From: Clostridium sp. HBUAS56010
GTDB taxonomy: Bacteria; Bacillota; Clostridia; Lachnospirales; Lachnospiraceae
Length of the DNA stretch: 64,000 nt
Assembly: GCF_007115105.1 (NCBI RefSeq)
Contig: NZ_SULJ01000001.1
Coordinates: forward strand, 434,001 to 498,000
Direction: 5' to 3'
Of this stretch, positions 35,159 through 46,347 are shown one piece after another. The notes beneath the pieces are model-generated. The model had not been told where the DNA came from. It was given only the letters and a program-made list of their open reading frames with translations, and did not search any database. Within the stretch, counting starts at the first letter, position 1. Each line of letters begins with the position of its first letter. The translations under genes were made by a program, and so were the position numbers.

Positions 35159-36097
35159 TCAGACACTCCTTTCAAAAACAGTTCCTTCCACAATCTGGTA
35201 TCCGCGTAAAAATGCGCTGATATCCATGCGCTTTTTTCCTTGTAACTGCAGTTCTCTGATAGACAAACCACCTTTTCCAGTCTTTATGATCAGATGATCA
35301 CGGTCAACTACCACTGCCTGACCGAAGATTCCTTCATAATCCTGTTCTACAACTGTTGCCTCCCAGATCTTTAACACTTTCCCATTCCAGCTGGTATAGG
35401 CACTGGGCCAGGGATTCAAGCCCCGGATGAGCCTTTCAATGGTTTCCGCGTCCATAGACCAGTCAATATCACCCATGGATTTTTTTATTATGCCTACATA
35501 GTTATGCCGGGATTCATCCTGAGGGATACGGACTGCAGTCCCTTCCTCCAGCTTTTTTAATGTCTTTACAATCAATACACCGCCTACGGCACTTAATCGG
35601 TCATGGAGAGTTCCTCCCGTCTCTTTCGGGTCAAGAACCACCACTTCCTGATCCAGCATATCTCCCGTATCAAGAGCTTCCGCCATCATCATAGTGGTAA
35701 TTCCACTTTCTTTTTCTCCGTTAATCACTGCGTACTGGATCGGAGCCGCTCCCCGGTATCTGGGAAGCAGGGAAGCATGAATGTTTATACAGCCGTACTT
35801 TGGAATGTCCAGAATGCGTTTTGGCAGGAGCTGGCCAAATGCAGCCACTACCATAGCATCCGGAGCAAGGTCTTCCATGATTTTTATAAACTCCGGATCT
35901 TTTGCCTTTACCGGCTGATAAACAGGAATTTCATACTCCAGAGCCTGTACCTTAACAGGAGGCATCTGAACCTCTTTGCCTCTGCCCTTTGGTTTATCTG
36001 GCTGTGTCACAACAGCGACAACCTCATGCCCTGCTTCTACTAACGCTTTTAAAGCAGGTACAGAAAAATCAGGGGTTCCCATAAAAATAATGCGCAT
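35159..36097 (-). CDS. fmt: Methionyl-tRNA formyltransferase
   Basis: 312 residues. Formylates initiator Met-tRNA using 10-formyl-THF. MRIIFMGTPDFSVPALKAL, the catalytic block INIHASLLPRYRGAAPIQ, and DTGDML are diagnostic; the C-terminal OB fold follows LNPWPSAY. Located directly behind def, whose product removes the formyl group. ATG start with GAGGAAT upstream. Confidence 0.97.
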   Translation of the reverse strand: MRIIFMGTPDFSVPALKALVEAGHEVVAVVTQPDKPKGRGKEVQMPPVKVQALEYEIPVYQPVKAKDPEFIKIMEDLAPDAMVVAAFGQLLPKRILDIPKYGCINIHASLLPRYRGAAPIQYAVINGEKESGITTMMMAEALDTGDMLDQEVVVLDPKETGGTLHDRLSAVGGVLIVKTLKKLEEGTAVRIPQDESRHNYVGIIKKSMGDIDWSMDAETIERLIRGLNPWPSAYTSWNGKVLKIWEATVVEQDYEGIFGQAVVVDRDHLIIKTGKGGLSIRELQLQGKKRMDISAFLRGYQIVEGTVFERSV

Positions 36098-36099
36098 AC

Positions 36100-36591
36100 T
36101 TATTCCTCAACCTCCATCTCTTCCAGAACATCAGAGACATCTTCTAATTCGCCTTCCACTTTGTCTACGTATAAGTCTCCGCTTAAATGATCACATTCAT
36201 GACAGATGGCACGGGCTAATAATTCTTCTCCCTCTAATTCAAAGGGATTCATCTCAATATCAAAAGCTCTTACTTTCGCATAATTAGGTCTGGTTACGGT
36301 CCCGGACTTTCCCGGAACACTCAGACAGCCTTCTGGTCCGGTCTGACTTCCGGAGGTCTCTATAATCTCCGGATTGATGAGAACATACTGATTGCCGTCG
36401 TCCACATCAATGACAACAATCTGTTTTAAAACTCCCACCTGAGGAGCTGCAAGACCGACTCCGTTGGCTTCGTACATGGTTTCAAACATATCTTCAACCA
36501 ATTCTATGATTCTTGGTGTGATTTCCTTTACGGGTTTGCATTTTTTTCTTAATATATCGTCTCCAATGGTTCTAATCTTTCTAATAGCCAT
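36100..36591 (-). CDS. def: Peptide deformylase
   Basis: 163 residues. Removes N-formyl groups from nascent proteins. Motif 1 GVGLAAPQVG at 44-53, motif 2 EGCLS at 87-91 (Cys89 metal ligand), motif 3 HECDH at 131-135 with His131 and His135 as the other ligands. The residue after HECDHL is S rather than the usual N/D of 'DHL(N/D)G'. ATG start with GAGAGGAT upstream; two bases before fmt. Confidence 0.97.
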   Translation of the reverse strand: MAIRKIRTIGDDILRKKCKPVKEITPRIIELVEDMFETMYEANGVGLAAPQVGVLKQIVVIDVDDGNQYVLINPEIIETSGSQTGPEGCLSVPGKSGTVTRPNYAKVRAFDIEMNPFELEGEELLARAICHECDHLSGDLYVDKVEGELEDVSDVLEEMEVEE

Positions 36592-36607
36592 CTTAATATC
36601 CTCTCAT

Positions 36608-38836
36608 TTATGAAAAATCATATTGTATCATTATCTGGTTAAATAATTCTGGATGTGTTTCTGAAAAACCGTCAATCTGATCCCTGATTTTTATTAGTAT
36701 ATCATAGTTTTCATGTTTCAAGTATAAAATTTTTCTATATATATCATTAATTTTGTATACAGAAGCCTCTGCCGGACCGATTATCTGTGCCTTTGCCTGC
36801 TCCGCCTGAGGCGTAATAAAATCAGCCGTCTTTGAAGAAGCCAGAGTTAAAATTTCTTCTCTGGCAGAAGAAAACTGAATGGTCAGTAATACATTTTCAG
36901 GTGGATATTTCATGAGACGCCGGTATGCAATTTCCTGCTTGTAAAAGGTTTCATAGTCCTGTTTAGCGGCGGTTACAATGCTGTAATGCTCCGGACTGTA
37001 TGTCTGAATGATCACATCCCCATGTTTTAAATCTCTTCCCGCCCTTCCTGCTGCCTGGGTCAAAAGTTGAAAGGTTCTTTCTGCTGAACGATAGTCCGGT
37101 GTATTTAATGAAAGGTCCGCAGCCAGCACTCCCACCAGAGTTACATTAGGAAAATCATGACCTTTCACGATCATCTGGGTTCCAATCAGAATATCTGCTT
37201 CTCCCTCGGCAAATGCAGTTAAGATCTTTTCATGTCCACCCTTCTTCTTCGTGGTATCCAGATCCATACGGAGAACCCGGGCAGTTGGAAACATCTTTTT
37301 CGTCATCAGTTCGATTTTTTGTGTTCCAACTCCAAAATTAGCAATATAAGGGGAACCACAGGCAGGACATTTATCCGGCATCGGTACAGAATGGCCGCAA
37401 TAATGGCAGACAAGACGGCTGTTATGATGAAGGGTCAGTGTCACATCACAGTGGGGACAGCGTATGGCTTCTCCACAGGAGCGGCAGGAAACAAAATTGG
37501 CATAGCCTCTCCGGTTCATAAACAGCATGATCTGCTCTTTTTTCTCCAACCGGTCTTTCATAAATGTCTGGAGAGATCTGCTAAATATAGATTTGTTTCC
37601 CTCTTTTAACTCCTGTCTTAAATCTACAATGGATACCTCCGCAAGGGTGCTGTCTTTTTTTGCCCGTGTTGTCAGATGAAAAAGCTCATATTCTCCTCTT
37701 AATGCCTTTGTGTACGCTTCCAAAGATGGAGTCGCTGAACCAAGCACTAAAGACGCTCCCTGAAGAGACGCTCTTTTTTCGGCAACCTCTCTTGCATGAT
37801 ATCTGGGTACCACTTCACTTTTATATGCTCCCTCGTGTTCCTCGTCAATAAGAATCAATCCCAGACGGGAAAACGGAGTAAAAAGAGCGGAACGGGGACC
37901 GATCATAATGTCAATCTCCCCTTTTCTGGCTCTCTCAAACTGATCGTAACGTTCTCCTGCTGATAGTCTGGAATTAATAATTGAGACACGGCTGCCAAAT
38001 CTTCCATAAAAACGCATAACAGTCTGATAAGTCAGGGCAATCTCCGGAATAAGAACAATCACCTGCTTCTGATCCTGAATGACCCGGTTTATTAATTCCA
38101 TATAAACCTCTGTTTTGCCGCTTCCCGTTACCCCGTGGATTAAATAGGTTTTTCGGACATTGTCAGAATAGTCCCGGCAAAAGCTGTCAACGATCACCTG
38201 TTGTTCCTGATTTAAACAGATTCTGGCTTTTTTTTCTAACTCCATGTTTATGGGATTGCGGTATACTTCCTCGGATTCAATGCGTACATATTTTTTCTCT
38301 ACTAAAGGTTTTAAGGTAGCTGCAGAAAGATTCATCTGATTGGAAGCAATCTCATATGGAATCATCGGATTCTCTATAAATGCTTCAAATAAGCGGACTC
38401 TGGCTTTGTAACTTTTTTTCTCTGCTTCCTCCAACGCCTTTAAAAGCTCAGCTTTTGACAAAAGACAGCGAAGCACCTTTTTTTCTTTTGGTTTAATCTT
38501 TTGCTTAACCGGGAGCACCGTTTTCAAAGCCTGATTCATCGTGGAACCATACTGTTCTTTCAGCCACCAGGCAAGGGAAATAAGCAGGGATTCTGCGGTT
38601 ATACTGTCCGTCACAACCCCTGCTACTTCTTTAATTTTATCCCTGTCATAATCTGCATTGGAAGTAATACCCACTACATACCCTTTTCGCATGGAATTGC
38701 CTTTGCCAAAAGGGATCAGAACCAGTGAGCCCACAACTACCTCTTCATAAAGCTTTTCGGGTATCCGGTAATCAAAGATTCTATCAACTTTTTCATGAGA
38801 AATATCAATGATAATCCGTGCATATCGTTCTGCCAT
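36608..38836 (-). CDS. priA: Primosomal replication restart helicase PriA
   Basis: 742 residues. Reloads the replisome at stalled forks. DNA-binding N-terminal half, then SF2 helicase with GVTGSGKTEVY (Walker A), DEEHEGAYK, and GSATPSLE; a zinc-binding insert with eight Cys (CRSCGEAIRCPHC... CHYCGH...CPACGSP) and motif VI with QAAGRAGR. Start at the ATG 38836 with AGGTG upstream; 13 additional upstream codons begin in the murF region and are rejected. Confidence 0.96.
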   Translation of the reverse strand: MAERYARIIIDISHEKVDRIFDYRIPEKLYEEVVVGSLVLIPFGKGNSMRKGYVVGITSNADYDRDKIKEVAGVVTDSITAESLLISLAWWLKEQYGSTMNQALKTVLPVKQKIKPKEKKVLRCLLSKAELLKALEEAEKKSYKARVRLFEAFIENPMIPYEIASNQMNLSAATLKPLVEKKYVRIESEEVYRNPINMELEKKARICLNQEQQVIVDSFCRDYSDNVRKTYLIHGVTGSGKTEVYMELINRVIQDQKQVIVLIPEIALTYQTVMRFYGRFGSRVSIINSRLSAGERYDQFERARKGEIDIMIGPRSALFTPFSRLGLILIDEEHEGAYKSEVVPRYHAREVAEKRASLQGASLVLGSATPSLEAYTKALRGEYELFHLTTRAKKDSTLAEVSIVDLRQELKEGNKSIFSRSLQTFMKDRLEKKEQIMLFMNRRGYANFVSCRSCGEAIRCPHCDVTLTLHHNSRLVCHYCGHSVPMPDKCPACGSPYIANFGVGTQKIELMTKKMFPTARVLRMDLDTTKKKGGHEKILTAFAEGEADILIGTQMIVKGHDFPNVTLVGVLAADLSLNTPDYRSAERTFQLLTQAAGRAGRDLKHGDVIIQTYSPEHYSIVTAAKQDYETFYKQEIAYRRLMKYPPENVLLTIQFSSAREEILTLASSKTADFITPQAEQAKAQIIGPAEASVYKINDIYRKILYLKHENYDILIKIRDQIDGFSETHPELFNQIMIQYDFS

Positions 38837-38871
38837 GCCTTCACCTGTTTCTATCTTATATCTTTCGTTTG

Positions 38872-40242
38872 TCAATCTAAATGGAACTGATCCGCCACCT
38901 GGGTAAGTTTCATACTGTTCGAGCCTTTAAAGAGGACACCGTCTCCCTCTTTTAATTCCTCTTTTAAATAAGCAACTAGTTCTTCTGGGTTCATAAATTC
39001 TTTTACCAGAATATCCGGCGATTTTTCTTTTACCGCCCTTGCAATCTCTCCGGCTAACGCTCCCAGTGTTACCACTTCCTGAACCGGATGTCTGACAATG
39101 TATTCTCCGATCTCATAATGGTATAAGGGCGCATCCGGTCCCAGTTCCTTCATATCCGCCAGAACAGCAATCTTTCTTCTTATTTTTGTTATGGAATTTA
39201 AAACCTCTAATCCGGCTTTCATGGAAACAGGACTTGCATTATAAGTATCATCAATAATGGTCATTCCACCCGCTTCATAAATCTGCTGTCTGTTCTTAAA
39301 CCCAGCAAATCTGCTAAGGCAGTCAGCCGCTTCCTCCAATCCAATACCGCATTCGGCTGCAACAGCCAGAGAGACCAGGGCATTCAATACGTTGTGGCTT
39401 CCCATAACCGAAAGCCTGACAGGAACTCTCTGATCTTTGCACACTGCAGTAAAGACAGGAAACCCTTCTTCTAAATGAATGTTTTCTGCCCGGTAGTCAG
39501 AATTGCTGTGAGTGCCGTAATAGACTGTCCGGCATCCTGCTTTGGCTTTTGTATCCCTTAGCAGGTCGTCATCTCCATTAAGAAAGAGGATGCCGCCTTC
39601 TGTAAGCCCATCCTGAATGGTAAGCTTTTCTTTATAAATATTCTCCCTTGAACCAAGCTGTTCAATATGAGTTACACCGATATTCGTTATGACAGCCATC
39701 TGAATTCTGGCAATTTTAGCAATCACTGTCAGCTCTTTGGGTTCACTCATACCCAGTTCAATCACACCAATTTCATCCTGCGGCAATATCTCAGAAATGG
39801 TAATGGGAACTCCCACCTGGCTATTGTGATTTCCAGGAGTTTTATAGACTTTAAAACGGGCAGAAAGCGCACAGGCGACCATTTCTCTGGTGGTGGTTTT
39901 CCCCACGCTGCCTGTTATGCCAACCAAAGGAAGCGTCAGACGCTCCCGATAAAAACTTCCAATTGCCTGCAGCGCTTTTTTTGTATCTTCTACCCTGATC
40001 CATGGCTTTTCTGAATCCATGGAGTCATGTTCACTGGTGAGAGTTGCCGCTGCCCCCTGATCCAATGCCTGTTTAATAAAGCGGTGTGCATCCACACGTT
40101 CACCAATTAAAGGAACAAACAGGGAATTTTCTTCGTTATTTCTGGAGTCAATGCTTATATGTTCCAACACGGTATGCTCGCTTCCACACAGAAGCCGGCC
40201 CCTTGTTGCTAAAAGTATTTCTTTTACTGTTATATCTACCAT
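38872..40242 (-). CDS. murF: UDP-N-acetylmuramoyl-tripeptide-D-Ala-D-Ala ligase
   Basis: 456 residues. Adds D-Ala-D-Ala to the UDP-MurNAc tripeptide in cytoplasmic cell-wall precursor synthesis. ATP site GITGSVGKTTTREMV, central ligase motifs ELGMSEPKEL and FAGFKNRQQ, and C-terminal DDTYNASPVSMKAGLEVL. ATG at 40242 with GGAGG upstream; the longer frame runs into the hairpin after murE. Confidence 0.95.
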   Translation of the reverse strand: MVDITVKEILLATRGRLLCGSEHTVLEHISIDSRNNEENSLFVPLIGERVDAHRFIKQALDQGAAATLTSEHDSMDSEKPWIRVEDTKKALQAIGSFYRERLTLPLVGITGSVGKTTTREMVACALSARFKVYKTPGNHNSQVGVPITISEILPQDEIGVIELGMSEPKELTVIAKIARIQMAVITNIGVTHIEQLGSRENIYKEKLTIQDGLTEGGILFLNGDDDLLRDTKAKAGCRTVYYGTHSNSDYRAENIHLEEGFPVFTAVCKDQRVPVRLSVMGSHNVLNALVSLAVAAECGIGLEEAADCLSRFAGFKNRQQIYEAGGMTIIDDTYNASPVSMKAGLEVLNSITKIRRKIAVLADMKELGPDAPLYHYEIGEYIVRHPVQEVVTLGALAGEIARAVKEKSPDILVKEFMNPEELVAYLKEELKEGDGVLFKGSNSMKLTQVADQFHLD

Positions 40243-40296
40243 TATTTCCTCCATTTTCTGTACATCTAAACTGCACAGTCCTGCCATTGTTTCGTG

Positions 40297-40330
40297 GAAA
40301 AGCCGAAAGCCACAATCCAGCTTCCGGCGT
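40297..40330 (-). terminator. Hairpin between murE and murF
   Basis: 9-bp minus-strand stem GCCGGAAGC / GCTTTCGGC (one G-T pair), nine-base loop, then TTTT. It splits a functional gene pair and may act as a partial terminator. Confidence 0.6.
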
Positions 40331-40352
40331 TTTCATTTCTATTTTATTGATT

Positions 40353-41819
40353 TTAACGATTTAAGGTCTCTACCACTTTCAGCACTTCTTCCCTGTCTGA
40401 AAAATGATGCCGGACACCATTCATCTCCTGGTAGTCCTCATGACCTTTTCCAATAACAGCGATCATATCACCTGGTTTTGCATTCATAATGCTGTATTCA
40501 ATGGCTTCTCTCCGGTCAGGAATTTCTATAAAGCTTCCACCAGTCTTTTCAAGGCTTCCTCTGATGTCTGCAATAATATCCTCGGTCTTTTCAAACCTGG
40601 AATTATCCGCAGTTATAATGGTAAAGTCCGCCAGACGTCCTGCGCTGTCTCCCATAGAATAACGTCGGTCCTTCGCCCGGTTTCCTCCGCAGCCAAAGAC
40701 ACAGACAAGGCGTTTGGGCTTATAGTCTCTCAAGGTTGTAAGAAGGCTTTCCATGCTGACTGCATTATGTGCATAATCCACAATTACAGTGCAAAGATCA
40801 GAAGTATATACGATCTCCATCCGACCATTCACACTTAAATGTTCCAAACCATGGCAGATTCTTTCTTTTGGAAGATCAAGAAAGCTTAAAACACTGACAG
40901 CACCAAGGGCATTGGCAACGTTGAAGCGCCCTGGGATGTTCAATCTCACAGAAAGGGGGTACCTCCCTTTCACATCAAACTCCACACCCACAAAATCGGT
41001 CTGGGACACATAATGAATATTGTCTGCTTTAAAATCCGTATTTTCTTTATCCAGGGAAAATGTATAAAGATCACATGCCGCATCCGCTGTTACCTGTTCA
41101 AAATGGGAGTCATCCCGATTCATGATCCCGGTTTTTGAGCAGTGGAAAATCCGTGATTTATAACGAAGATATTCTTCAAAATCTTCGTGTTCATCCGGGC
41201 CGATATGATCCGGGGAAATATTAGTAAAGAGACCATAATCAAACATAATTCCATCTACCCGGTGCATCTTAAATGCCTGGGAAGACACTTCCATCACCAT
41301 GTACTCACAACCGGCATCTGCCATGCTGCGAAATGCCTGATGAAGTTCATAGGATTCTGGAGTCGTATTTTTTGTAGGTGTCACCGTCTGATCTATGACG
41401 ATTCCAGTGGTTCCGATCATACCAACCTTTTTTCCGCAGGCTTCCAAAATGGTCTTGATCATATGGGTGGTGGTGGTCTTTCCTTTGGTCCCGGTCACTC
41501 CAATTGTAATCATCTTCTCAGCCGGATATCCAAATCTCGCCGCCGAAAGTTTTGCCAGAGCTTCCCTTGCATTATGTACAAGAATAACAGTCACTCCTGC
41601 CGGAACTGTTACCCGCTGCTCAACCACCACGATCCTGACTCCTGCTTCCACTACGGAAGGAATGAATTCATGGGAATCTATTCTGGTTCCTTTCATACAT
41701 ACAAATACGGCGCCTTCTTTTGCCTTTCTGGAGTCATAGATCACTTCTTCTGCCTGCACATCAAGATCGCCCTGTATGAGCTCATATTCTAAGTCTTTTA
41801 ACCATTCACTGAATTTCAT
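40353..41819 (-). CDS. murE: UDP-N-acetylmuramoyl-tripeptide synthetase MurE
   Basis: 488 residues. Adds the third residue of the peptidoglycan stem. GVTGTKGKTTTTHM (ATP site), MEVSSQAFKMHR, and the amino-acid specificity loop DNSR near 410. The Arg of this loop is retained, which fits meso-diaminopimelate as substrate; the usual form is DNPR. ATG at 41819 with GGGAGG four bases upstream; a TTG four codons earlier is rejected. 12 bases after fhs. Confidence 0.95.
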   Translation of the reverse strand: MKFSEWLKDLEYELIQGDLDVQAEEVIYDSRKAKEGAVFVCMKGTRIDSHEFIPSVVEAGVRIVVVEQRVTVPAGVTVILVHNAREALAKLSAARFGYPAEKMITIGVTGTKGKTTTTHMIKTILEACGKKVGMIGTTGIVIDQTVTPTKNTTPESYELHQAFRSMADAGCEYMVMEVSSQAFKMHRVDGIMFDYGLFTNISPDHIGPDEHEDFEEYLRYKSRIFHCSKTGIMNRDDSHFEQVTADAACDLYTFSLDKENTDFKADNIHYVSQTDFVGVEFDVKGRYPLSVRLNIPGRFNVANALGAVSVLSFLDLPKERICHGLEHLSVNGRMEIVYTSDLCTVIVDYAHNAVSMESLLTTLRDYKPKRLVCVFGCGGNRAKDRRYSMGDSAGRLADFTIITADNSRFEKTEDIIADIRGSLEKTGGSFIEIPDRREAIEYSIMNAKPGDMIAVIGKGHEDYQEMNGVRHHFSDREEVLKVVETLNR

Positions 41820-41831
41820 AGAACCTCCCAA

Positions 41832-43502
41832 TCAGAACAATCCGGTGATTATTCCATCGTTATTAATATCAATACTATTTGCTGCCGGCTTTTTTGGAAG
41901 TCCAGGCATCGTCATAATTGCACCCGTTAAAACCACCACAAAACCAGCTCCTGCACAAACAAACGCATCCCGGACCGTAATTTCAAAGCCTTCCGGACGT
42001 CCAAGTTTCGTCTGATCATCAGAAAGGGAATACTGTGTTTTTGCCATGCACACAGGCAAATTGCCAAATCCCATTTCTTCAAATTTTTTAAAGGCTCTTT
42101 GGGCAGCCGGTGCATATGTTAAATCCGCTGCACCGTAAATCTCTCTGGCAATGGTTTTAACCTTTTCTTTTAATTCCATTTCATCTGGGTAAAGAGGGGC
42201 AAATTCACTCTTTTTATGTTCCAGTGTGTGAAGCACTTTTTCTGCCAGCTCCACTCCTCCTGCTCCACCTTTTTCCCATACTTCCGAAAGGGCAAACTCA
42301 CAGCCCCTTTCTTCACAGAAAGTCTTGACAAACTCATATTCTGCCTGGGTGTCTGTAAGAAAAGAATTCAGGGTAACAATGACTGGGACTCCATACTTGT
42401 GCATATTTTCAATATGCTTTTCAAGATTGACAATTCCTCGTTTGAGAGCCGGAATATCTTCCTCATTTAACCGGTCCTTTGGTATTCCGCCATTATATTT
42501 CAGAGCTCTTATGGTTGCTACCAGCACAATGGCATCCGGCTTTAAACCTGCTTTGCGGCATTTAATATCCATAAATTTCTCTGCGCCTAAATCAGCACCA
42601 AATCCAGCTTCCGTGATTACAATATCCGCCAGCTTCATAGCTGTCTTTGTAGCGCGTACGCTGTTACAGCCATGTGCAATGTTGGCAAAAGGTCCTCCAT
42701 GAACAATGGCGCCCGTATGCTCTAATGTCTGAACCAGGTTGGGCTTTAAAGCGTCTTTTAATAAAACTGCCATAGCACCTACTGCTTCCAGTTGAGCGGC
42801 TGTCACAGGTTCTCCTGCATAATTATATGCTACAATAATCTTTCCTAGGCGTTCTTTTAGATCTGCCATATCATCTGCCAGACATAAGATAGCCATAATC
42901 TCTGATGCTACCGTAATAACAAAATGATCTTCTCTCACAAACCCGTCTGCTTTGGCTCCAAGCCCTATCACTATATTGCGCAATGCACGGTCATTCATAT
43001 CCAGACAGCGTTTCCAGAGAATCTGACGGGAGTCAATATTAAGAGCGTTGCCCTGTTGGATGTGGTTATCCAGCAAAGCTGCCAGAAGATTGTTGGCAGA
43101 AGTAATGGCATGAAAATCACCTGTAAAATGCAGATTTAAATCTTCCATGGGAACAACCTGGGCATAGCCGCCTCCTGCCGCACCGCCTTTGATTCCAAAA
43201 CAAGGTCCAAGAGATGGTTCCCTAAGTGCCACAATAGCCTTTTTCCCCATGGTTCCAAATGCTTCTCCCAGACCAACTGTAGTGGTAGTCTTTCCTTCGC
43301 CTGCAGGAGTCGGATTAATCGCTGTAACCAAAACAAGTTTCCCATTATTTCTTTCTTTTACCTGATTCCAAAGCTCATCAGACAGTTTTGCCTTGTATTT
43401 CCCGTAAAATTCCAAATCATCTTCTGTAATTCCATAAGATGCTGCAACCTCTTTAATTGGTATCATTCTGGCTTCCTGTGCGATTTCGATATCTGTCTTC
43501 AT
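41832..43502 (-). CDS. fhs: Formate-tetrahydrofolate ligase
   Basis: 556 residues. ATP-dependent formation of 10-formyl-THF from formate, feeding purine synthesis, Met-tRNA formylation and, in acetogens, the Wood-Ljungdahl path. P-loop-like [54 protein letters not shown] and [14 protein letters not shown] are all present. ATG start with AAAGGAGG upstream, 39 bp after ftsK. Confidence 0.98.
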   Translation of the reverse strand: MKTDIEIAQEARMIPIKEVAASYGITEDDLEFYGKYKAKLSDELWNQVKERNNGKLVLVTAINPTPAGEGKTTTTVGLGEAFGTMGKKAIVALREPSLGPCFGIKGGAAGGGYAQVVPMEDLNLHFTGDFHAITSANNLLAALLDNHIQQGNALNIDSRQILWKRCLDMNDRALRNIVIGLGAKADGFVREDHFVITVASEIMAILCLADDMADLKERLGKIIVAYNYAGEPVTAAQLEAVGAMAVLLKDALKPNLVQTLEHTGAIVHGGPFANIAHGCNSVRATKTAMKLADIVITEAGFGADLGAEKFMDIKCRKAGLKPDAIVLVATIRALKYNGGIPKDRLNEEDIPALKRGIVNLEKHIENMHKYGVPVIVTLNSFLTDTQAEYEFVKTFCEERGCEFALSEVWEKGGAGGVELAEKVLHTLEHKKSEFAPLYPDEMELKEKVKTIAREIYGAADLTYAPAAQRAFKKFEEMGFGNLPVCMAKTQYSLSDDQTKLGRPEGFEITVRDAFVCAGAGFVVVLTGAIMTMPGLPKKPAANSIDINNDGIITGLF

Positions 43503-43541
43503 CTGTATGATCCTCCTTTTATGTAATGATATCGTTCTATA

Positions 43542-46286
43542 TCAATACCCCTGCTCCAATAACTCCTCAAATTCTTCTGTACTCATCAGTACTTTTCTTG
43601 GCTTTGTTCCTTCTTCTTCGCCTACCACTCCGGCTTCCGCCAATTGATCCATAATTCTGGCAGCCCGGTTAAAGCCAATCTTAAACATTCGCTGCAGCAT
43701 TCCGATAGAAGCCTTATCTTTTTCAATAATAAATTTACCTGCCTGAACAAAGTATTCATCCCGGTCACTTCCCCCGCCTTTTGCATCTCCCTGGACGGGT
43801 GCCGAGGCAATCATACTTTCCACTTCCATATCATAAGATGGAGTCATACCTTGTTCGGTTAGAAATTCCACCACTTTTGAAACTTCTGTATCCGATATAA
43901 AAGCACCTTGTACCCGCATAGGTTTGGGATAACCGGCCGGATAAAAGAGCATATCTCCTTTTCCAAGAAGTTTTTCTGCCCCGTTCATATCAATGATGGT
44001 TCTGGAATCCACACCAGAAGAAACAGCAAATGCAACCCTGGAAGGCACATTTGCTTTAATCAGTCCTGTAATAACGTTGACAGACGGCCGCTGAGTCGCA
44101 ATGACCAGATGAATTCCGGCTGCTCTTGCCAACTGTGCAAGACGGCAGATCGCATCTTCCACCTCTCCCGGAGCAACCATCATAAGGTCTGCAAGCTCAT
44201 CAATAATAATAACAATCTGCGGCATCTTTTTCGGTTTGTTTTCATCCTCTATCTCTTTCAGGCTTTCCACTTTCTTATTATAACCCTTAATTTCCCGGAC
44301 ATTGTACTGGGCAAACTTGTTATACCGGTCCGTCATCTCAGCCACTGCCCAGTTAAGGGCGCCAGATGCCTTTTTCGGATCAGTAACCACAGGAAGAAGT
44401 AAATGGGGAATTCCGTTATACACACTCAGCTCCACCACTTTCGGGTCCACCATAATCAGCTTTACATCCTCTGGATCAGCTTTAAAAATAATACTCATAA
44501 TCAAGGTATTAATACACACTGATTTACCAGAGCCTGTGGCACCTGCAATTAACAGATGGGGCATCTTTGCAATATCCGTAACAACTACCTGTCCTCCAAT
44601 ATCCTTTCCAACTGCAAAAGCAATGCTTGATGGATGAGTCTTAAAGTTGTTAGCTTCCAGAATATCCCGCAGATAAACCACATTATTCTCCTTATTGGGA
44701 ACTTCGATTCCCACCGCTGACTTTCCTGGAATCGGTGCCTCAATCCGGATATCTGCAGCGGCAAGGCTTAGCTTAATATCATCTGCCAGACTTACAATCT
44801 TACTGACTTTCACTCCCTGCTCCGGATGAAGTTCATATCTTGTCACAGAAGGTCCACAGCTAATATTAGTTACAGTAACTCCAACTCCGAAATTCTGTAG
44901 TGTCTGCTGAAGTTTAATGGCAGTCTTTCTATATTCCTGATCAGAAAATACGGCTGCTTTTCCTTTTTTCAGCAGAGTAATTGGAGGAAACTTATATTCC
45001 GGCTTGGCAACCTCTTCTTTTTGCTTGATCTGCTGGGTAACACTTAAATCTCCATTCACGGCTGCTTCTTCTCGTTTTTTAACCAGCTTTTTCTGCAATG
45101 CCTCTGTATCCGTATCAATCACTTTACCGGAAGCAGTAACAACCTGCTTTGGTTCTTCAGGGATGGAAAACACTTCTTTTTCCTCTTCCTGTTCACGCTC
45201 AGGTTCCTCCGACAGAATCTCCATCTCCTGCAAGGTCCGGTTGTCTTTCTTCCTATATATAGACGGTTCTTCCACTTCCGGCATCACAGGTTCTTCTTCC
45301 CAGTCATCCGGAACGAACGGAACCATATCTTCTTCTTTTTCCATCTCTTCTACAGGGGAAATGCTTCCCGAGAAAATGTCTGCAAAATTCCGTGGTTCAA
45401 CCTCACCTGCTGTTACAGCAGCCAACTGACCTGCATGAATCTGAGGATCACCGGACAGTTCTTCCGTCTCTGAACGATCTTCCTCCATCAGCTCCGCTTC
45501 AAAATCCAACGACATTCGTTCAGAAAAATCTTCCGAATGTGCATCAGACAAATCTGTGGCTCCCAGATTTACCCCACGAAGCTTCTGTTCTTCTCTCCGG
45601 CGTCTTCGCTCCTCCTGCCGCTCTGCATGGATTTCTCGGTGTACATCAAGATTCTCTCTTGCATGCTGATAAGCTTTTCCACCGCTTTTTTTCACGATAT
45701 TGACAAAGGAGCGTTCCGTAATGCAGACAGCGGAAATGATCAAAAGAACCAAAATCACCAGATAAGCGCCAACCACGCCAATCACTGCTGTCAGCCCCTC
45801 TGCCAGCAGTCCGCCGATCAAACCGCCGCCTCTGCCATCCGCAGAAGATTCCATATAAATATCAATCAGTGACGTTCCTCTGCCATCGCTCATACCAAAC
45901 AAAAGCTGCAAAAAACCACACAAAGAAACCAGCGCCAACAAAAAAGACGCTAGTTTAAATGTTGCTCTGGGATTCCCCTGGTTCGAAAAATAAAACGCAG
46001 TGCCCGCAAATAAAATAACCGGTGCAATATATCCGATTCCTCCAAAGATGCCAAGCTGCACACTGCGTAAAAAGCTTCCTACGATACCGCATAACCCAAA
46101 ATTGCTTAAAAAGAGGATTGCCGCAGCGGCAAATGACATCATAATAACGATTTCTGAGTGGATGAATTCCGGTTCTGGCAGGACCACTTTATTCTTAGAG
46201 CTGTTATTTACTGCTCTTTTTCTTCTTCCGCTTGTCCCTCTTGTCCCCTTTTTTTCTGTTGTCTTCTTTTTTGTAGTCTCAGGCAC
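43542..46286 (-). CDS. ftsK: DNA translocase FtsK/SpoIIIE
   Basis: 914 residues. Hexameric motor that pumps DNA through the division or sporulation septum. Basic N-terminus, four or so transmembrane segments (~45-190), a long acidic/charged linker (~200-480), motor domain with Walker [10 protein letters not shown] near 580 and Walker [11 protein letters not shown], and a winged-helix gamma domain at the end ([28 protein letters not shown]). GTG start at 46284-46286 with AGGGGG upstream. Strong promoter upstream; may also read through fhs and mur genes. Confidence 0.96.
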   Translation of the reverse strand: MPETTKKKTTEKKGTRGTSGRRKRAVNNSSKNKVVLPEPEFIHSEIVIMMSFAAAAILFLSNFGLCGIVGSFLRSVQLGIFGGIGYIAPVILFAGTAFYFSNQGNPRATFKLASFLLALVSLCGFLQLLFGMSDGRGTSLIDIYMESSADGRGGGLIGGLLAEGLTAVIGVVGAYLVILVLLIISAVCITERSFVNIVKKSGGKAYQHARENLDVHREIHAERQEERRRRREEQKLRGVNLGATDLSDAHSEDFSERMSLDFEAELMEEDRSETEELSGDPQIHAGQLAAVTAGEVEPRNFADIFSGSISPVEEMEKEEDMVPFVPDDWEEEPVMPEVEEPSIYRKKDNRTLQEMEILSEEPEREQEEEKEVFSIPEEPKQVVTASGKVIDTDTEALQKKLVKKREEAAVNGDLSVTQQIKQKEEVAKPEYKFPPITLLKKGKAAVFSDQEYRKTAIKLQQTLQNFGVGVTVTNISCGPSVTRYELHPEQGVKVSKIVSLADDIKLSLAAADIRIEAPIPGKSAVGIEVPNKENNVVYLRDILEANNFKTHPSSIAFAVGKDIGGQVVVTDIAKMPHLLIAGATGSGKSVCINTLIMSIIFKADPEDVKLIMVDPKVVELSVYNGIPHLLLPVVTDPKKASGALNWAVAEMTDRYNKFAQYNVREIKGYNKKVESLKEIEDENKPKKMPQIVIIIDELADLMMVAPGEVEDAICRLAQLARAAGIHLVIATQRPSVNVITGLIKANVPSRVAFAVSSGVDSRTIIDMNGAEKLLGKGDMLFYPAGYPKPMRVQGAFISDTEVSKVVEFLTEQGMTPSYDMEVESMIASAPVQGDAKGGGSDRDEYFVQAGKFIIEKDKASIGMLQRMFKIGFNRAARIMDQLAEAGVVGEEEGTKPRKVLMSTEEFEELLEQGY

Positions 46287-46315
46287 AATACTTCCCCCTT
46301 CTATCCATTGGTATC

Positions 46316-46344
46316 AGTATACAAAAAAATCGGGGAAATTGCAA
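46316..46344 (-). promoter_or_regulatory. Sigma-A promoter of ftsK
   Basis: Minus strand -35 TTGCAA (46339-46344), 17-base spacer, -10 TATACT (46316-46321). Leader of ~24 bases. Confidence 0.75.
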
Positions 46345-46347
46345 TGA

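Noticed and set aside
41187-41792. 201-codon open frame on the plus strand opposite murE
   Set aside because: It mirrors the well-supported murE frame, has no SD or recognisable domain, and is rich in His/Cys/Ser as expected for an antisense frame.
43908-44402. 164-codon plus-strand frame opposite ftsK
   Set aside because: Shadow of the ftsK motor domain; composition is typical of antisense translation.
45004-45429. Ser/Thr-rich plus-strand frame opposite the ftsK linker
   Set aside because: Apparent repeat character is only the reverse of the Glu-rich FtsK linker codons.
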